Shown here: one piece after another, positions 1 to 13,202 of the stretch | Layout: each line of letters begins with the position of its first letter | Numbering within the stretch: position 1 is the first letter of the stretch | The notes under the pieces: generated by a model | Told to the model about the DNA's origin: nothing | What the model saw: the letters and a program-made list of their open reading frames with translations, nothing else | Databases searched by the model: none | Position numbers and translations under genes: made by a program | DNA from: Zeus faber | Taxonomy: Eukaryota; Chordata; Actinopteri; Zeiformes; Zeidae | DNA: 64,000 nucleotides | NCBI GenBank assembly: GCA_960531495.1 | Contig: OY482851.1 | Coordinates: forward strand, 22,995,533 to 23,059,532 | Reading direction: 5' to 3'

Positions 1-3000
1 GGTACTTCCCCGGAAAAAAATCTTATTCAGATTTTCTGTGGGTTCCTCGGATCTATGACATCCATAAAGGTCTGGCATCAGTCACATCGGCACGTGCAGC
101 CATCTTGGTAAGGAACGGTTGTTGACCAATCACTAGACTGTAATTCTATCATGTGACCTGTGCGAGCCGCCATTTGCGCATGTGTGAGTGTTGTGGCACT
201 GATAAAACATTTTTTTTTTTTTTTACTAAGTTATTCCACAATAATGGACCGATCTGGAAGACGGCATGTCGGGAATGCCCCAAATACACATTTTGTTTAT
301 CTTGTCTGTGAGTGCGGCAGATCCATGACATCCATACACTACTGATTTCAGTTTTTCATTAACAAAAGCAATAGGGCTCCCGTCCCTTCGGGGCTCGACC
401 CCTAATATGTACATGGGAATTCACGTTTGCTGTGTTTTACATATTTACACACACATTCACATACCACTCCTCCCCACCCCTTCACTTGAGCGGTGGTGCT
501 TCTTCTAAGGTGAGAGCATGCAGTAAGCAGGGAGTACAACAGCAGCAGATTTGCTTAAGCATGCTGGTGCCCTCTGCCCTCTGCCCCTTCCCACAGAGGG
601 GGGGGGGGGTGCAGTGCTATTCCTCAGAGACTCAACAGAGCCCGAGGCTGGCGCTCAAGCAGCAGTCTCCATCAGTGAGTCACGGGGCAGAGGCCATCCC
701 GGCACACAGGCCTCCCAAAAATACACACAGATCGCAGAGGAAATCAATACCCCTCCAAACGGAGCATCCTTTACCGCTCTGCCGCCATCTACGCTGGGGC
801 TCGGCTTCGGCAGCAGTGTGCCGGCGGGGCTGTGCGCCCTACTCAGCCCCAGAAATAAACACACAGACCTGGGCCACTACTGCCTTCATTATCGGTGCAC
901 GTTTTATCTGCTAGCTCCCTCTCTCTCGCTGGCCCTGCGGCACAACATCTCGTCTCAACACCAAGGAGAGCAAAGGGTGGATGCTTTTGTGTCTGTTTTG
1001 CTTGAGCAACGGAGAATAGTGGTTGTGCCGGCAGATTCCACAGCCAGCTTGAAGGGAGAGTTGGAATAGCTTGGCCAGCTGGGCTTTAAGAACCTAGGAA
1101 ACCTAAGGTGATATTCTAGATGGTGGTCTGACCAAACAGTACCCACAATCGCTGTTTTGCCCTCAGTTTGCTTTTAGCCACTTCAGCAAAAGGCCAAGCC
1201 ATGCAGCCCTGCCCAAACCTGTGAGGCAGTGTTTTTGAGTCAAGAAGTTTATAAGGTAGGACAGAAGAAAATGGTGGAGCTCAAATCAAGTATGACATAG
1301 TTGACAAAAACCAGCACTGTAAATCAAAGTCTGTTGAATAAGTGCAGCCACAACAACACAGTTGTTGACTGTTTTGTTCTCCATGAGTGAGAAACCGTAC
1401 CGACATCCAAACTGCCTTGCTGGAGCACTGACAAATGCAGCCTAGCCACAGAACCGAGTGGGAAAATGATACTGTGGTGAGCCAGCCGATGCTTCCACTC
1501 CTACTCGCTGCAAATACGAGCTGCTCCTCTTGCTACTGACCTGAAAATCGAGCGCAATGTAAAAATACAATATCAAGTTGAGATTTCAACAGGTCGGTAT
1601 CAAATGACTGAGACGAGGCAGTGATGAGAGCGAGTAAGACTGTGCATATTCAAGCAGCATCCGGCCAGAGAGGTCTCTCCAACCATGCTTTGCAGAGGTG
1701 AAGGTTATGAATTTAGCCGGTGGGGGAAGGGGGCTCAGAGGAAAACAAGTCTTAAGCTTCAAATTCTCACGCAAATTACAGACCTAAAATGTCAGCTTGA
1801 GACATGCATTGTGCAACAATAACACCATCAGATACAGTAGTCAATATGGGTTTCACGACTACTGATTTTTACTAGTTGCCCAGTTTTTCATAATATTAGT
1901 CGACTAGTCTTCTTTTACCTATTATGTAAGAGAGACGCAGAGAGAGGAGTTCAAGGCAACCTCGGAAACCCATCGTCTATCAGACTGATGAAGATTTAGC
2001 TTCTTAGTTAATTTACCATTTACTACTTTTGAAACAATCCGGTCATAGATGTCGTATCTCAACTCCATCTCCATTCTCGCGTTTCGAGTGGCCAATCGGA
2101 CTGTAAACAATGACTGGCGCATGGAAGAGGAAGTCTTGGCCCGGATATCCGCTAGCTACACCAGAACCCCAACAATTGTATTTTGTAAATTAAACAAATA
2201 TGGAGAACATAGCTGAATTAAGATACAAATGTAAATACATATTTCAAAAAAAGATTTGAATTATACAATAACTATTGTAAATCTGGTGGCATTGACAAAA
2301 TCTGTTGTCAACGACTAGTCGACTGCTATCTACAGCGCTGACTAGTGGTTATAGTCGTCGACTAGTTGACAAATTTTTGAAACCCATAGTAGTCAGTGGA
2401 TGCAGAAGAAGATTTCAGTTCAGATTACCGTATACACGAGTTTCAAGATCTTAGGACGATGAATATGAAAGTGCGAAGATGATATCCTGTGCATTCCGAG
2501 GAATGGAGAGAGGTTATTTAATCTTGAGAGCAGTCAAAATGGTAGGAGTGTTCTGCTGGGCAGTCAACCAAGCCGAGTCTTGGAACGGACGCAACCGTGG
2601 GTCACAAACCCACAAGCTCAGTCCAACCCACATTCTACTCTGTCTCGTCACTCAAAATGGCTCTTTTTAAATTTGATGAGATGTGAGCTGAACCAGGCTG
2701 AAATTCTGTTCTGTTAGAGCTGTAAAAGAGGAATACTGTGGTTAAAAAAAAAAAAAAAAAAAAGTTGCTTAAGTAACCCTAACCCCGAACCCTAACCCTT
2801 GGTTGAAAACTCTTAGCCTCACCCTGAGCATTTAGCATATATTATGCAATAAAACTACATAAAATACGGTTGTGATGAATAATATGAATTCAACAATCTA
2901 CAAAACTTCAACATAATTTCTCCAGATTCTTTCAGATAACTGAAATCACAAATTATGCCATGATAAAACTTATTTTGAACAATCATGTGCTCAGCCAACA

Positions 3001-4483
3001 CAATCACCACAACATATATCTATATAATACAATATAATATCAGCTCAAAAGAATGAGCCATAATGCAAAGACATTCATTTGTGTGAGATACTTACATTCA
3101 GAGTCAGACTGACCTAACAGTTTAAGCTGATGGAGGCCTACAGTATGACTACTTTTTGTTGTTGTTGCCATTATTATTATTTTTATCATTATTATTATTT
3201 CCGGATACAACACAAATCCCAAACAACAAAGTGTACTTCACCTGCCATTGACTCTTACTCTCCTGCAGACTTTTTATTTTAAAACACTCAAAATGTATTT
3301 CTAGTCCTTTGTTATACAATTGAAACTTCGGACGAACTAGGAATCAGGATCACACATTTTACCATGAAAAGTATTATTGTTTATATTTATTTAAATGCAG
3401 GGCTAAGCTCTATTCAGCCATTGCCTGTCTTGTTTAGACATTTGTGTCCATTTCACACTACATGCGTTTCTCCAGATCTCACAACTTTGTAATCAACAGC
3501 TGAGCAACCAACTTTGAAATGCACTCAACACCTCACACTGGTCTGCAACTTTTTTGGGAGACAAGATACAAAAGTCCCATAACCCCTTGATTTCACCAGT
3601 TACCAGGGGTAACTTTTCTCCTAAATCAGCAAAAGCGAGACTAGTATTTAAAATCCAGCATCCTGCATCCGAAATGGCATACTAGAATACTATTTAGTAG
3701 GGATGTGCACGATGAGTCGATTAAACGTTGCTACCCTCGCTTGACAGCACACAAAATACTAGTGGGTTAAACTTATTAGGCCCTATATATTTTATTATAT
3801 ACTATATACGATCATACTTTATACTTACATACTGGATGATAGTACACACCTGTACTATGTATTATACTATGTATGTTTTAAATACCTGCCTATTTGGCCG
3901 CTAACCGCTTTTGCTGATACTCTCGACTGTTCTTTTAAAAAAATGTCATCCACCGTATTGTTTTCTGATGAACACATTTGTATTTCATCATCAAACATGA
4001 ATGTAATATGAAAGCCAGTAAATATTTTTTGCAGTATCCCACACAACTGAAAAGGTAATCCAACAATCCACCGAGCCTTCAATTTTTAGCTAAGTGGTTG
4101 TTTCAAATGATTGATTAGCCACGGCAATCAATATTTTTGTTCATGTTCCCATGAACTGAAAACCCGTCCAGGGATTTCAAACACCAGTGAGTCACAAATG
4201 TATCACGCTTCCAAGCAAATGATAACCAGCATACAGAGAAATAATGCTACATATGTTATTGTTTTCTGAAAAGAGAAAAGAGCATTGCAGTGGTTTGCAG
4301 GTTATTCAGAATTGATGAAAATGGAAACTTTCTCAGAAAATTCCTCGCGCTTTGCCCTTTGCGAATTCTCAGGCAAACCTGCCTCGCAGATAGCAAATGT
4401 CACGCCTGTGGGAAGAGCCAGGGAACCAAGGTAGAGTGAGAGAGCACACACAACGAGAGGGAGGTGGAGAACACGTTACTGAC
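1..4483 (-). other. Non-coding, inferred bin3 intron 5
   Basis: No coding exon is recognisable. The stretch holds a hAT-like miniature element (1844-2387), a short CCCTAA-like patch near 2775-2800, an A-run at about 2742-2762, and a hAT-end-like fragment around 3700-3730 (AGGGATGTGCACGATGAGTC). Near 52-73 and 317-338 there are two similar copies of ATGACATCCATA-containing sequence; I could not assign them to a family. Confidence 0.6.
1844..2387. mobile_element. hAT-like non-autonomous element with 8-bp target duplication
   Basis: The 544-bp segment is bounded by the perfect 8-bp direct repeat AGTAGTCA (1836-1843 and 2388-2395). Its ends are inverted: ATGGGTTTCA on the left from 1846, and TGAAACCCAT on the right ending at 2387. 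The subterminal DNA on both sides is rich in GACTAGTCGAC-type motifs in inverted orientation, as in many fish hAT miniature elements. There is no transposase. An 8-bp duplication is diagnostic for hAT-type insertion, but the termini lack the usual CA start, so the exact family is open. Confidence 0.65.
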
Positions 4484-4620
4484 CTTTTCCTGGTTGAATG
4501 AGTCCATCCTCCTCATCGCTGTATCTAGAGCGGTCATGGACTCCAAGAAGGCCTGATCCTGCTCGCACAGCGGGTTGCTGAGCAGGTCTGCAGAGATCTT
4601 CACTGCAGCTTTAGACATGG
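4484..4620 (-). CDS. bin3: bin3 coding exon 5 (last one in the window)
   Basis: A 137-base exon with acceptor ttctcag and donor gtcagt. It encodes (A)MSKAAVKISADLLSNPL and onwards to MDSFNQEK, ending in phase 0 at the BIN3 position where human continues VNQIQKTV. I searched the minus strand of 1-4483 by eye for that continuation and did not see it, so the next exon is taken to lie off the left edge. Confidence 0.96.
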
Positions 4621-7600
4621 CTGAGAAACACACACATGCATATTTGAATATAATAATATAAAGTCAGATGCATATATTATATACAAAGTACACATTATGT
4701 ATGTCATAGGGAGGAGTACACTGTAAATCAGTTTGCAGTATGCATTATTAAATATAAACACACATTAGGGACGCGGAAATGACAATGCTAAATGATCAAC
4801 ATGGTTTCTCTACCTTGGCGAAGAATGGAGCAGTGGGGGTGGCATGGTATTGGGCAAGGTCTCACAATTCAATCAGATATTGTTGCAATGTCAATACGAT
4901 TCACAATACGATTATGGAACAAATTTGGTTTAATACAGAGATTAAATATTTTAATTTATTTGTGAGTATGGTGGTATTTCATTTAAGTGTAAAATGGATG
5001 TATAACTTCCAAACAAAGCATCATTTTCAAAAATCTATTAGGAAATTCAAACAATAGAATATAATTTTTTCCCTTGCTAGTACTTACTGGCTTTATCTTT
5101 TCTTTTACATGTCACATTTTTTTTGGAATGTAATGGAGAAGGAAACATTTGACAACAAATGAGACCAAGTTAAGAAGACAACAGCTAAAGTTAGGAGCGC
5201 CACACTGAGGAAAAGGGTGGAGGTGAGTGGTGTTCAAAGGAAAACTTTAGTGAAAAAGGCAGCATAAAGAGGAGAGGAAGTTGAATGGCACAGTCCTGCC
5301 TCTATTGTAGAAACTCAGGGGCGGTGCGACAGTTGCTGTGATGAATATTCACAAGAGCATGGGGAACATGTGCAAATGTTTCTACACTGACAGCACCAAT
5401 TACTGTTAATCTGCACTTGTGCCACTTTGTCTTAGACGCAGAGCACATGTGAGATTATAGCTTTGCTGTCAAAATAAATAGGCTCTGATGAGGAGTCGCA
5501 GGTTGGGAGGGGAGGATGTGGGGAACCGGGGTCGCAGTGGGATCCTGTTTAGCACTCTGTCTCATTCACACTTGGGGCGGGGGGGGGGGATTCTCTCGAG
5601 ACTCATTTTCAACCAATCAATCAACCACTCATATGTCCAGGTGGTGGTCCAGGACACCCAGGTGTCTGCATTTTTGTCCATATGACAGGTAACAAATACT
5701 TCAATATGACCACGTCTGACATGCTACTAGGCATGGCAATACCATGGTCATGACAATAAAAAGGCGTGCTTGTAATAACTGCATTTCTAGTGTTTAAAAA
5801 ATAAAAACGGCATTAATCCTACGGGCCAAGTAGCAGTGACTACTGCAGATTTCCTTCCATTCATTACTCATACCACTTTCCCCCCCCCCACCAAAGTTAG
5901 TGGGTATACCCATTCGCGCAAAAAATTGGCGATTGACGCCATTCCCATTACCAGGAGGAGTATGCAGTTCTTTCTTTTTTTTTTTTTTTCCTGGTGTGTC
6001 AAGTTCAATGTCACCAACACGCCGGAAAAAGGGCATGTCATGGTTCAAGTGTAATTGGAAAAAAATAAAAATAAACAGTAGAGGAGACAGCAACTTCAAC
6101 AGATGACATAAAAGTGTAAAACTTGGCAAAAAAAAAATCATCACCCAGCGAGACTCTGTTCCCTTCGTTCCTACAAAACAGCTCGTTTGTGAACGACCCA
6201 ACACTACGGTAGAAGCAGCACGGAGAATCCATGCCCGCACCCGCGCACCGGCAGCACCCTATGCGCGCATCGGTCGTTCGGCGGCGGGGAGCGGAGAACC
6301 TCCTCCATTTTCGGAGACTGGCTTGGGGCGATGCTGGAGTTGCTCAGAGCCCAGCGGGGAGCGTGGGGGTTCTCCACTGTGGTCCCCACAGAGCAGTCCC
6401 CACACGCCAACCATTTCATCGTCCCCAATGCGGGGAAAAAAAGTCAATAACTTCTGATTTTGGATCCTAAATCGCATATGAAATGATCGAATGACGAATG
6501 GATGTCCCTGTCTATTTATGCGCCAACATCCAGAATTTCAACGAGCGTTGCATTGTGCCGGTAAAGGGGCGAAAATTAGCGAGTCGACCCGGGGGTGTCA
6601 TGTTGAGGTCACTGCCGATCGGAGCTGGAGCCAATAAATACCCCTGACTATTGCAGGGTCATTTGTCCCGGGACTGAAACTTGAAGCAACATTTCCCACT
6701 AATGACAAATGCCAGATGTTAGCGGGTGTTACCGGGTTTTTGTGCAGTGGGAAAGGCGTATTAGACTAAGAGAAATTTAAAAAAAAAGAAAAAAAAGAAG
6801 AGCAGCAGCCATTCAGCAGCTAGTTGCGTCAGAATTTAAATAGAGCCCCGCACAGCTCTACTGCAGTGGTAAAGCATGGGTTTTTTTTTTTTGCATTGAG
6901 CATGCAGTGCCAACATGTTGAGCAGATTCAACCCTTTTGTTTGGCGACAGGCGGAGGAGACGGGACCCGTCCAACAGATGTGATCTATTAGCTCTAATGA
7001 GGACCTGACAGCTCCGATACTTTGATGAGGCAGGAATCCATATTTCACAGCACAAAAGGATGAAGATGAAGGAAGCCACTTTGTTCAGCCCCCCCCCCTC
7101 CACTCCCGTCCCCAAGCAGCCACTTCAACAGAGGAAAAGTCGCTACTGTTAAGCTGTTAAGACTTCTGTTTTTTTTTGACAAAAACAAAACATTTATTCT
7201 AGCCAGATAAATACACAATAGAAAACAGGTAGGGAAGACAAATTAAGCCCTGCCTTTGAACATCGGGAACAATGACATAACTACAAAAAGCAGCGTCGGC
7301 ACATGGTACACGCTCAAATCCCCATGCCGCAAACTTTAAAGATAGCCTTGAAAAAAAAATATATTCTTGCCAGGCGGTATGCTCGCTGTCAGTTGTAACG
7401 AAACGGTGGAGATCAATAATCCACCAGGAGATAATGCACAGGTAGCTGGAGAAACACACCTATGTCGGCCTCGGTGCTTTTCTTCATATCCTTATGAAGC
7501 TTCTTCGTCTGATCCTCAAGCCTGGCGGATAAAAGAAGAATGATTATCCATTGAAGCTCTGGTAAATCATGGTTAATGCTGCCGTGAAATGTTAACATCA

Positions 7601-10600
7601 ACAGATAGGTCTGGGTGCATAAGAGAAAAAAAATAGAATACATAAACCTACAAAGGCAGTGGACAGGGGGAAAAAAACAAAACTTTTTTTTTTTTTAATA
7701 ATTGGGATTACACATTTTGTTCATTCCACATAAAACACATTATTTCCTCCTTTAGCTAATTAAGAACATAGAGGAGCTTACTTGTTAGTGTCAACTACAT
7801 CTGCGCTCGGAAGGATTAATGTCTTCAATCATCCCTCTGCCCATATCCCAGTGATGGGTGTTAAAAATGGCAATTACCAAACATACTGAAATGTGTGCTG
7901 TTCATTACATCAATTAAGGTAAACGAGGAGCTGTTTAGAGACCCCAGAGACTGCTGTCACATCACTTCTGAAGGGATGATGGAGAAAAAAAAAAAAAAAA
8001 AAAAAAAAAGAGGGGTTTCCATTTAATCCATAAATACTGTGGCTGTATCAGCTACACAGAATATAGTGGTGCAATCTGATGTGTTTTTTTCTTGCGGGTA
8101 CACCCTTTCTGGCCACAAAATGCATGACGCAAAAACATTATAGTCTCTTCCCGAGTTATGAAGCACGAGCCATCTTTCACGTGGTCGTACAGAGGTGACC
8201 GGATGAACCCTGATGCATACATTCTCCTTCTCCACTCGGCATTGCGATAAATCGTCAGGAATGCTTACAAAAGCAAATCAAATTAGGCTCGGGTGATACA
8301 GACAATGCTTGGTCTTGCAGACAGGGCTGCTACACCTGGCCTGACGACTCTACACCAACGGTAAATGAAAGCGGGGAGGAGGGAGCTTCTGGTTGTGCAC
8401 CAGGTCAGCTTCAGGTCTGTTTCCAAAAGGTGTTAATAGAGAGACCTGCTGAAGCAGCTGCTACATGCTCTAGTGCCCGGCGGTTTGATGTAGCGCGCTA
8501 AAAGGCTCCAGGTTTTTCCACTGGGGGAAAAATAAAGTGAGACAATGGGCTTAGTTTTGGGCAGAAATGTTGTTGAGAGAGTTGGGGAGTGAAAAAAAAC
8601 CAAACAGTAACACATAATTCGTACAAAGTGATTTACTTCAATTTGATTAGGTTTAAAGATGAATAAAGCCACAAGAAAAGGCTACTTATTAAAAAAGGAA
8701 GCATTTAATCCTTGTGTGCAGTGAGCTTCAATTGAATGACACTAAGCAGGTATGAGGAGCATGTCCTGCTGTGTATGAAACATTCATATCTCCTTACAGC
8801 TTAATCTCTTTGCCTAATCCCCCGTCCAAAACTGAGCAGATAGCTTTTACGACACCATGATGAAAGAACGTAAATACAGACAGCGCGATCAAGGTCTTTG
8901 TAGTAGATAGCTCGCTAGGTTGTGACAGGCACTCTGCTGTACTGGATCTCAAGGGCGGAGAACCAAGATGTCCGTACACGCCTGCTCCTCTGAATCATCC
9001 ATGAGGTCTATTGGTGCCACACCTATCTGATAAAAGGGCCCTCCTACTCAGAAAACACCAGAGAGTAAAACAATGCTCCCACTCAGTCTGCAAGGCCCTC
9101 GGGGACTATCTTCAACCTCAGCCACATGACAGGAAGGTCTGCCAAGGCAGTCGGCATTACAAACACCTTTCCTTTGTTTCATGGAACCCGTGATAGAACT
9201 TCACTCACGTCAAGGAGAATACTATACATTTTCACAATTAACTTGGCAAAACAAACTCCCCAGGTCAACAGACCTAATTTGACTCTATCCTAGCTCTCCT
9301 ACCTCTCTCAAAACCCTGATTCAGCTAATACTTATCAAGGCTGACAGTCAGAACCTCGTATGAGATATCAGCATGCGTAAAGTTTGAATGATTTTAAGGT
9401 GTCTTCATTTTTTGGACGTTTTCCACAAGAATAAGCTTTATTTCGTCATTGTGCCAAGAATTCTGAACCTGAAAATGTGCTTATATACACGGCTTGAATC
9501 AACCTGAGTAATGTCACAAAATCTACAATTTGCTTCCAGTTCATTGTAAGTAATCATATTGAAATCACAGCTAATCCAGTTTCTCCAATTAAAAGAGGCT
9601 TATTTATGTTTACACGTCTAGACCCTCAGGTACGCCAAGATTATATTAATACCATGAACAACTTTGGCTTTAAGGTACATTTTTGGTAACGGGACTCTTT
9701 GCTGTTTGTTTTCTTAGCGTTCCTATAAATATTGCTAAAAATAAATATTTTACTTACTTTTGAAGTTTGTCATATTCACGCTCAAAGTCTCTCTCAACCT
9801 GAAAATATAGAACACACGTTTTAATGATCATGGCAACTGGTTTCACATGGATTTGTTATTTTACATGTGTGTTCATTTAAATATCAACCTCAAATGAGCA
9901 GTTAATCACAACATACACCAAAATGATAATGACTGTGCTCGCCCCAGCCCCGTCTGTGAAACCAAACAAACACAGGTAGTGGAGGTAGCATGGCTCCCTG
10001 TCTTGTGGTTCTGTGGGCTTCTGGATTTAAACAAATGGTCAAAACAACAAAGGAGGCATCTTCCAGTTTTTCACTGGCGGGTCATCGACTGGGCGAACTC
10101 CATCCGGCTGCCTCATTTTAGCCATGGATGGCACAGGAAGCTGGAAGTCAGGTCTGACAGCGTCTACCGGGCCACAGACCCATTAGACTGGAAGTGGTTT
10201 AGACCAGTAAGGAAAACTCCCACTTGTTGTCACTTCAAGGTAACCACCGCTGCCCCCTCTCGTGGTCTGGACAAATTGGCATCCTGTGTTCTGAGTCTCC
10301 GAGTTGCGGACAAGGCAACAAGTTGTTTTTAGGTGTACAATTGCAATAAAGTTGTTTTTTTGTGTCAATTCAATGAAGTTCTTAATTACTTAAAGATTTT
10401 ATCAAATTGACCTGATTAACCATTAGATTGGGTACATCAAAATAAAAAGGCAGCTCACTTACAGTTTTGGAGACAATCTGCTTCTTGGGTTGTCCAATCT
10501 TAAATGGAATCCTGAAAAATAAAAAATAAATTAAATAAAAATAAAAGCATGAAAATATTGTCAGGCATCAGATAAAACCATGGCCATCCTACAGAAGGCA

Positions 10601-13136
10601 TTTTCACACAAGGGTGATGGTTTATCAAATTTGTCATTCACTTCTTCCGCATACATGATAGTGCATTCTTGTTGGTGGCAGACCCCCGCCACCAACAATA
10701 TAAACACCATATGGAGGAGCACATACCTAATGCAAATCTCCCTCTCTCCTCTGGGCCTTTTACCCTCCAGTCAACATCCCACATCCTACTGGGTGTTTCC
10801 TCGATCTTATATAGCGGTTAATACAACGATTTCCAAATTGAAAGATGGAAAAAATGTATACCTTTCTTTCTTATATAGGTGACAGTAATGTTGTTTTCTT
10901 TAGTAATTCATAGAGGTCTATGGCCCGCTACCATATTTGTAATTATCAATCTGGCCCCAACAGGGAAGAGGGTCCCCATCCGTGTTATAGAGGCCTTTAA
11001 TGGCATTAACGGCATTTTATTGGGTGTAACCCGGGAACTGGTGAACAAGTTGACTGTGATTGACAGTCTGTTAATCCCTGCTCCTCCGGAGTGTCCGACT
11101 GGAGGCCTGTGCATTTAGTCACCACTGGACACATCTGGGTCCCATTGCAGACAGATATCACTAATTAGAAGTGACTGTCCCCTCTGCTCCTTGTGGCTTC
11201 CTGGTGGACCCCCGACACCAACAAGCAAGCAAAGAGTCGCATCCAATACATTCTATATAATGCAGGGCAGGGGCACTGGACAGACCCTTCTAGCGCGAGA
11301 GAAAATGGTATATTTCAGTGTAGTATTTCAGTACAGTGTGACCGAGCTAAGACCAAGCTTGCATCCAAATAAATGAAGAAGAAAAAAAGTAGGTCAACAT
11401 CAATGAAAGGTGACACTGAATTAAGTGGAACTGGTAAATGGCTAACATAGGTTACGGAATTTGGTGCGTCTAATTCTTATGAAAAAAAAAAAAAAAAAAA
11501 GTTTCCTGCACTTTCGAAACAGGAACACGGTGAAAAGGGGGAAAAAAAAAAAAAAAAACACCCTTGATTTGCAGCTTTTCTGTGGAAATGGGGGTTTCTC
11601 CTTCGATGCAGGTCTTTTGTCCTGAATACAAAACCTTGCATCTGCTTAAATAAAGTTGTGCCTAAACATCTGAGTGCTTTGGGATCCGTGCGAAAGAAAA
11701 CACTGCCTTCCCGCCGCACGTGGCGGTACGCTGTCATTGATGTGACACTAATAGCCTGAAATCTAAGGCACATGATGGACAGTGACTGTTGACAGGCTGG
11801 GTGAGGCAGCAGCTGTGTCAAAAGAGAGGTGTGTAGACTAATGAGATGGAAACGAGAGGGTGTGAGATAGGGCCTCGTTGTGCAACCGGAGAGACGTAAC
11901 CGGCGCCCTTTTGTAGAGGGCCCTTTTGAAGACATCTCAATCACAAAACTCAACACGGCCATTTAAGCAGTGCTGTTAATCTGAAAAATCTGATCTTCAA
12001 ACAAACAAACAATCCAACAATCTTTTAAACAAATATACTTTCACAAGAGGAAGAGTGGTTGTTTAAGTCTGTGAAAGTTGCGGTGCGCTGCAGTATTTGC
12101 CTAGCCTCGGGTCTCCCTTTTTCCTTTTTTTTTTTTTTTTTTTTTTTTTTAAACAGAAGCTTCAGTCATCAAATGATTGGGACAAAAATAAAAAAGAAAA
12201 GGAGAAATTACATCATCTAACGCATCTGCCCTGTGTCAGAGTTTCGGTTAGCAAACACCAACACAGAATATTCACCCACGGTAATTTCTCTTCATCTTTG
12301 GATGACTCATCTCACTCCAAGAGATGATTTTCATGATAAGTAACAACCTGATCTGCCCTTATTTATTTGCATAGATATGTCAATAGAGCTCTGGGGAGAT
12401 ACTGTCCAAAACCCAAAACAACAAGGGATGCACTGATTTATCCACTGTACATCGATATCGGCCGACATTCACCTTGTTGACTGACATCGGCCTATCGGCA
12501 AATAAGATGACATTCACCGACGGCAGTGGCTGATGTTTATCCAGCGTTTCCCACAGAGACTTAACTTGGTTGGGCTACCCAGGTATATTTACAGCTGCCA
12601 AATTATATTTGGAAAACCATTTTACTAGCATTTTATATATTTTTTTATCCGTCAGAGTGAACAACATCATCAGCGATCAATTTTAGAAGAGACATGTCTC
12701 TCTGCAGCACTCCAAGCAGGAAGTGCTAATGCGTTCATGGGAACTCGGAACACTAAGTGATGCTGCGTTCAGGGGAACTTGGCAAACATTAGTATCGGCA
12801 TTGGCTACCGGCCAAATTGTTATTTTAAACAGCGGTATCAGCCCCGAATTTCAGAATCTGTGCATCCCTAGTATCAACACAACAAAGTATGTCAAAACAA
12901 GAATCATTCTTAACAAAGCTTCAAGCCTAAGTACCAACGTGTTTCCCGTTCAATGTTGTTGAAGGCATCACAGCAAAACAAGGGATGGGAGAAGCCGGAA
13001 CTCGATTGGCTGGTGGCTGTAGCTGCTTCTACAAGGCAAATATGAACAGAGCCAAAGATCTTCGGTCCATCTGAGAATACTGTTTTTGGCAAATACACTA
13101 AGTGAGAGTATGGTAGGCAGAGAAAAAGCTCAATGT

Positions 13137-13202
<66 letters not shown>

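Noticed and set aside
149-414. Overlapping open frames at the left edge with two similar ATGACATCCATA blocks
   Set aside because: Could be part of a transposon or repeat, but I could not assign a family or a protein domain.
2774-2800. CCCTAA repeats as interstitial telomere sequence (also near 41692)
   Set aside because: Only two to three imperfect units, too few to distinguish from chance.
5794-6240. 148-residue minus-strand open frame
   Set aside because: Low-complexity Lys/Phe runs, no recognisable domain, inside a bin3 intron.
11477-11962. 161-residue minus-strand open frame in bin3 intron 1
   Set aside because: Contains poly-Phe from A-runs and has no recognised similarity.
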